Below, one piece after another: positions 4,952 to 7,495 of a DNA stretch of 7,495 nt. Source of the stretch: Rhodothermales bacterium (GTDB taxonomy: Bacteria; Bacteroidota; Rhodothermia; Rhodothermales; UBA10348); the NCBI GenBank assembly GCA_013003255.1, contig JABDJZ010000616.1:1-7495 (forward strand), written 5' to 3'. The position numbers and the translations under genes were made by a program. Each line of letters begins with the position of its first letter. Positions within the stretch are counted from its first letter, which is position 1. Below the pieces are notes generated by a model. That model was given only the letters and a program-made list of their open reading frames with translations. It ran no database searches and was not told the DNA's origin.

Positions 4952-5977
4952 ATGGCTGACAACCTAGACACCACCTTCGGCGAATTGGAGGCAGCCGTGG
5001 CCCAGGCCGCACTGTCCACGGCGGAGGAAATCGACGCGTTCCGGATCCGCTACCTGAGCAAGAAACAGGGCCGCATCACGGAGCTTCTGAAGGGCATCCC
5101 CCGGGTGGCGCCCGAATCGCGTCGAGCCTACGGACAGCGTGTCAACGCGCTCAAGCAGGCCGTGGAGACTCGCCTGGAGCAGGCCCAGCAGCAGTTGATG
5201 GCGCAGGAACGGTCCGCACCGGTGGACCTGGACCTGACCCTGCCGGGGCGACGCCCTGCCCTTGGCAGCCTGCACCCCATCACCCAGACCGAGCGAGAGA
5301 TACGTCGGGTCTTCGAGTCCTTTGGTTTCGCCGTGGCCGAGGGCCCCGAGATTGAGGATGACTGGCACAACTTCGGCGCTCTGAACTTCCCGCCGGACCA
5401 CCCTGCCAGGGACATGCAGGACACCTTCTGGATCGATGCGCCGGATGAGGAGGGCAAGGGGGTACTCCTGAGAACCCACACATCGCCGGTGCAAATCCGG
5501 GTGATGCAGAACCAGCAGCCGCCGGTCCGGGTGATTGCCCCGGGTCGCGTCTATCGCAATGAGGCCATCTCGTACAAGTCCTTCTGCCTGTTCCACCAGG
5601 TTGAAGGCCTCTACGTGGACCAGGGTGTTTCGATGGCCGATCTCAAGCAGATTCTGAACTCGTTTGCCCGCGAGATCTTCGGGGACGACGTGAAAATGCG
5701 CTTCCGTCCCAGTTTCTTCCCGTTCACCGAGCCCAGCGCCGAGGCTGACATCTGGTGGCGCGATGATTCGCACCCTGATGGGGGCCGTTGGCTGGAGATC
5801 CTGGGCAGCGGGATGGTGGATCCCGAGGTCCTCAAGGCCGTCGACATCGACCCGGAGAAATACACCGGGTACGCTTTCGGGATGGGTGTCGAGCGAATCG
5901 CCATGCTCCGTCACAACATCAGCGACATCCGCGTGCTCTACGAGAACGATGTCCGCTTCCTGTCCCAGTTCAACTAG
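4952..5977 (+). CDS. pheS: Phenylalanine-tRNA ligase alpha subunit
   Basis: PheS is the catalytic subunit of the alpha2-beta2 PheRS that charges tRNA-Phe. The 341 residues (E. coli 327) are complete. Residues 1-90 form the N-terminal coiled coil that contacts tRNA. Class II motif 1 lies around 128-160, with GPEIEDDWHNFGALN and FPPDHPARDMQDTFW. Motif 2 lies around 172-220, with LLRTHTSPVQIR, GRVYRNE and FHQVEGL. Motif 3 is GMGVERIAML at 310-319. A308 in GYAFG corresponds to the E. coli Ala294 position of the phenylalanine pocket. EAISYKSFCLFHQVEGLYVD (204-223) replaces the DxTHxPxFHQ form of proteobacterial enzymes and resembles the Bacteroidota type. The start at 4952 gives the usual N-terminus; no Shine-Dalgarno is visible. 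pheT follows 33 bases after the stop. Confidence 0.98.
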   Translation: MADNLDTTFGELEAAVAQAALSTAEEIDAFRIRYLSKKQGRITELLKGIPRVAPESRRAYGQRVNALKQAVETRLEQAQQQLMAQERSAPVDLDLTLPGRRPALGSLHPITQTEREIRRVFESFGFAVAEGPEIEDDWHNFGALNFPPDHPARDMQDTFWIDAPDEEGKGVLLRTHTSPVQIRVMQNQQPPVRVIAPGRVYRNEAISYKSFCLFHQVEGLYVDQGVSMADLKQILNSFAREIFGDDVKMRFRPSFFPFTEPSAEADIWWRDDSHPDGGRWLEILGSGMVDPEVLKAVDIDPEKYTGYAFGMGVERIAMLRHNISDIRVLYENDVRFLSQFN

Positions 5978-6010
5978 TCCATTCCGCCGGGGATCGTACC
6001 CCTTACTGAC

Positions 6011-7495
6011 ATGAGAATCAGCTGCAATTGGATAGCCGATTACGTCCAGACGGACTGGACTCCGCAGGAGCTTGGTGACCGCCTGACCATGAGCGGACTC
6101 GAGGTTGAGTCCATTGACCCGATGGGCTCCGACCTGGAGGGTGTGGTGGTAGGACACGTCCTGGATGTTCAGCCACACCCGGACGCGGACCGACTCCGGG
6201 TCTGTCAGGTGAATCTCGGCTCCGGAGACCCTGTTCAGATCGTTTGTGGCGCTCCGAACGTGGCCGCCGGCCAGCGTGTCCCCGTGGCCACCGAAGGCAC
6301 GGTGCTTCACCTCCCGGATCGGAAGAACCCGGATGAACTGGTGCCTGTCACCATCAAGAAGTCCAAGATCCGCGGTCAGGAATCCCGGGGGATGATCTGC
6401 GCGGAAGATGAACTCGGGCTCGGCGATGACCACGACGGCATCATGGTCCTGGCCGATGACGCTCCCCTCGGGAAGTCCTTTGCCGAGTACCTCTCCGGAC
6501 AGGGCATCCTGACTTCCGACATCTCGATTGATCTGGCCATCACCCCGAACCGCCCGGACGCCATCTCGCACCTTGGCGTAGCCCGCGATGTGGGAGCACT
6601 GGCCGAAACACCGGTAACCCGGCCGGACGTCAAGGTCCCGGCGAACGGCGGTCCTGCGGCTGACGCGTTCTCGGTGGACATTCAGGCTCCCGATGGCTGC
6701 CACCGATACACCGGCATTCTGGTTCGAGGCGTCACCATCGGAGAATCTCCCCAGTGGATGCGTGCGCGGCTTGAGTCGGTCGGCCTTCGCCCGGTCAACA
6801 ACGTCGTCGACATCACCAGCTATGTGATGTACGAGTGCGGCCAGCCGCTGCACGCCTTCGACTTTGACCAGCTCGCGGGAGCACGCATTATCGTACGGCG
6901 CAGCAAGCCCGGTCAGGTCTTCACCACCCTTGACGGCAAGGAACGGAAGCTGCCCGACGGGACGCTCATGATCGCGGATGGGGACCGCGATGTGGCGGTA
7001 GCCGGCGTGATGGGCGGCGAGAACTCGGAAGTCTCCGATCAGACAGTCAACGTGCTGATTGAGAGCGCCTGGTTCAATCCGGCCGATATCCGGAAAGCCT
7101 CCAAGGCGCTCCAGCTGCAGACCGACGCATCGTACCGGTTCGAACGCGGCGTTGACCCCACAGGCCAGCCTTGGGCAGCTGCGCGGGCCGCCGAACTCAT
7201 GCGAGACCTTGCCGGAGGTGAGATTGTCGACGGCATGGTGGACGCCAACCCGGTGGCATGGACGCCCCGGACTCTGGAACTCCGGCATGCCCGCATCACT
7301 ACGGTGCTTGGCATCGAAGTCCCGACAGATGCCTGTGAACGCCTGCTTCGGGCCATTGGCTTCGAAGTCCGTGGAGACGGTACCCCGTGGCAAGTGACCG
7401 TGCCGCCCTTCCGCCCTGACGTAGAGCGCGAGATTGATCTTATCGAAGAGGTAGCCCGCCTCTACGGCCTGGACCAGATCCCGGTACCCTCGCAC
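6011..7495 (+). CDS. pheT: Phenylalanine-tRNA ligase beta subunit, N-terminal 495 residues
   Basis: PheT supplies tRNA binding and editing of Tyr-tRNA-Phe in PheRS. The frame is open from ATG 6011 to the right edge; the usual length is near 800 residues, so about 60 percent is present. It starts MRISCNWIADYV, the standard B1 beginning. A tRNA-binding OB-fold follows at about 40-155 (VVGHVLDVQPHPDADRLRVC, then GMICAEDELGLGDDHDGIMVL at 128-148). The B3/B4 editing domain covers about 215-390, with RPVNNVVDITSYVM (260-273), QPLHAFDFD (278-286), AGVMGGENSEVSD (331-343) and SYRFERGVDP (374-383). B5 begins near 420 and includes PPFRPDVEREIDLIEEVARL (465-484). No frameshift or missing editing motif is seen. 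The catalytic-like B6/B7 region and C-terminal anticodon-binding domain lie outside the window. Confidence 0.97.
   Translation, partial: MRISCNWIADYVQTDWTPQELGDRLTMSGLEVESIDPMGSDLEGVVVGHVLDVQPHPDADRLRVCQVNLGSGDPVQIVCGAPNVAAGQRVPVATEGTVLHLPDRKNPDELVPVTIKKSKIRGQESRGMICAEDELGLGDDHDGIMVLADDAPLGKSFAEYLSGQGILTSDISIDLAITPNRPDAISHLGVARDVGALAETPVTRPDVKVPANGGPAADAFSVDIQAPDGCHRYTGILVRGVTIGESPQWMRARLESVGLRPVNNVVDITSYVMYECGQPLHAFDFDQLAGARIIVRRSKPGQVFTTLDGKERKLPDGTLMIADGDRDVAVAGVMGGENSEVSDQTVNVLIESAWFNPADIRKASKALQLQTDASYRFERGVDPTGQPWAAARAAELMRDLAGGEIVDGMVDANPVAWTPRTLELRHARITTVLGIEVPTDACERLLRAIGFEVRGDGTPWQVTVPPFRPDVEREIDLIEEVARLYGLDQIPVPSH

Noticed and set aside
5989..6002. Small GGGG-ATCGTA-CCCC hairpin before pheT
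   Set aside because: A four-base-pair stem is too short to claim function in GC-rich DNA.
4964..7495. An 843-codon open frame on the minus strand covering pheS and pheT
   Set aside because: It lies exactly opposite two unmistakable genes whose motifs are all intact. High GC and codon bias in the sense frame commonly remove stops from an antisense frame. Its translation shows no recognisable domain or sensible start.

Overview
The window is a piece of bacterial chromosome of moderately high GC content. It is dominated by the classical translation cluster thrS-infC-rpmI-rplT-pheS-pheT, all on the plus strand and in the same order as in Escherichia coli. Several signs suggest a member of the Bacteroidota/Rhodothermota side of the tree. 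Most starts have no Shine-Dalgarno sequence (rpmI is the clear exception). PheS has the NEAIS...FHQVEGLYVD form of motif 2 that I associate with Bacteroidota-type enzymes. A TAnnTTTG-like box precedes thrS. The left edge encodes a secreted ELWxxDGT-type repeat protein of a kind common in those groups. This placement is inference from recalled family features, not from a search.

Layout. Positions 1-855 (minus strand) hold the N-terminal part of a secreted repeat protein that runs off the left edge. Positions 910-1380 (plus) encode a small protein made almost entirely of three tandem helix-turn-helix units. A 108-base gap with a candidate promoter box leads to thrS (1489-3441). A 100-base spacer with two hairpins leads to infC (3542-4060), which has no ATG, GTG or TTG in a position compatible with IF3 and appears to start at ATC. 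A strong terminator-like hairpin begins at the base after the infC stop. It is followed by a structured 122-base leader, then rpmI (4232-4426) and rplT (4441-4788). Another 163-base spacer contains a possible short leader ORF, overlapping alternative stems and a near-perfect terminator. It is followed by pheS (4952-5977) and the first 495 codons of pheT (6011 to the right edge).

How the genes work together. ThrRS and PheRS charge tRNAs, IF3 controls start-codon and initiator-tRNA selection, and bL35 and bL20 build the large subunit. The layout suggests segmental control: hairpins in each of the three main gaps (thrS/infC, infC/rpmI, rplT/pheS) could give thrS, infC, rpmI-rplT and pheST separate expression levels while some read-through links them. 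The non-canonical infC start fits the known IF3 autoregulation logic. The leaders before rpmI and pheS are candidates for L20 feedback and attenuation respectively, but neither matches a leader family I can name. I see no mobile element, CRISPR array, tRNA or rRNA gene, and no evidence of a wholly new system. The least ordinary parts are the triple-HTH protein, the infC start and the three structured gaps.
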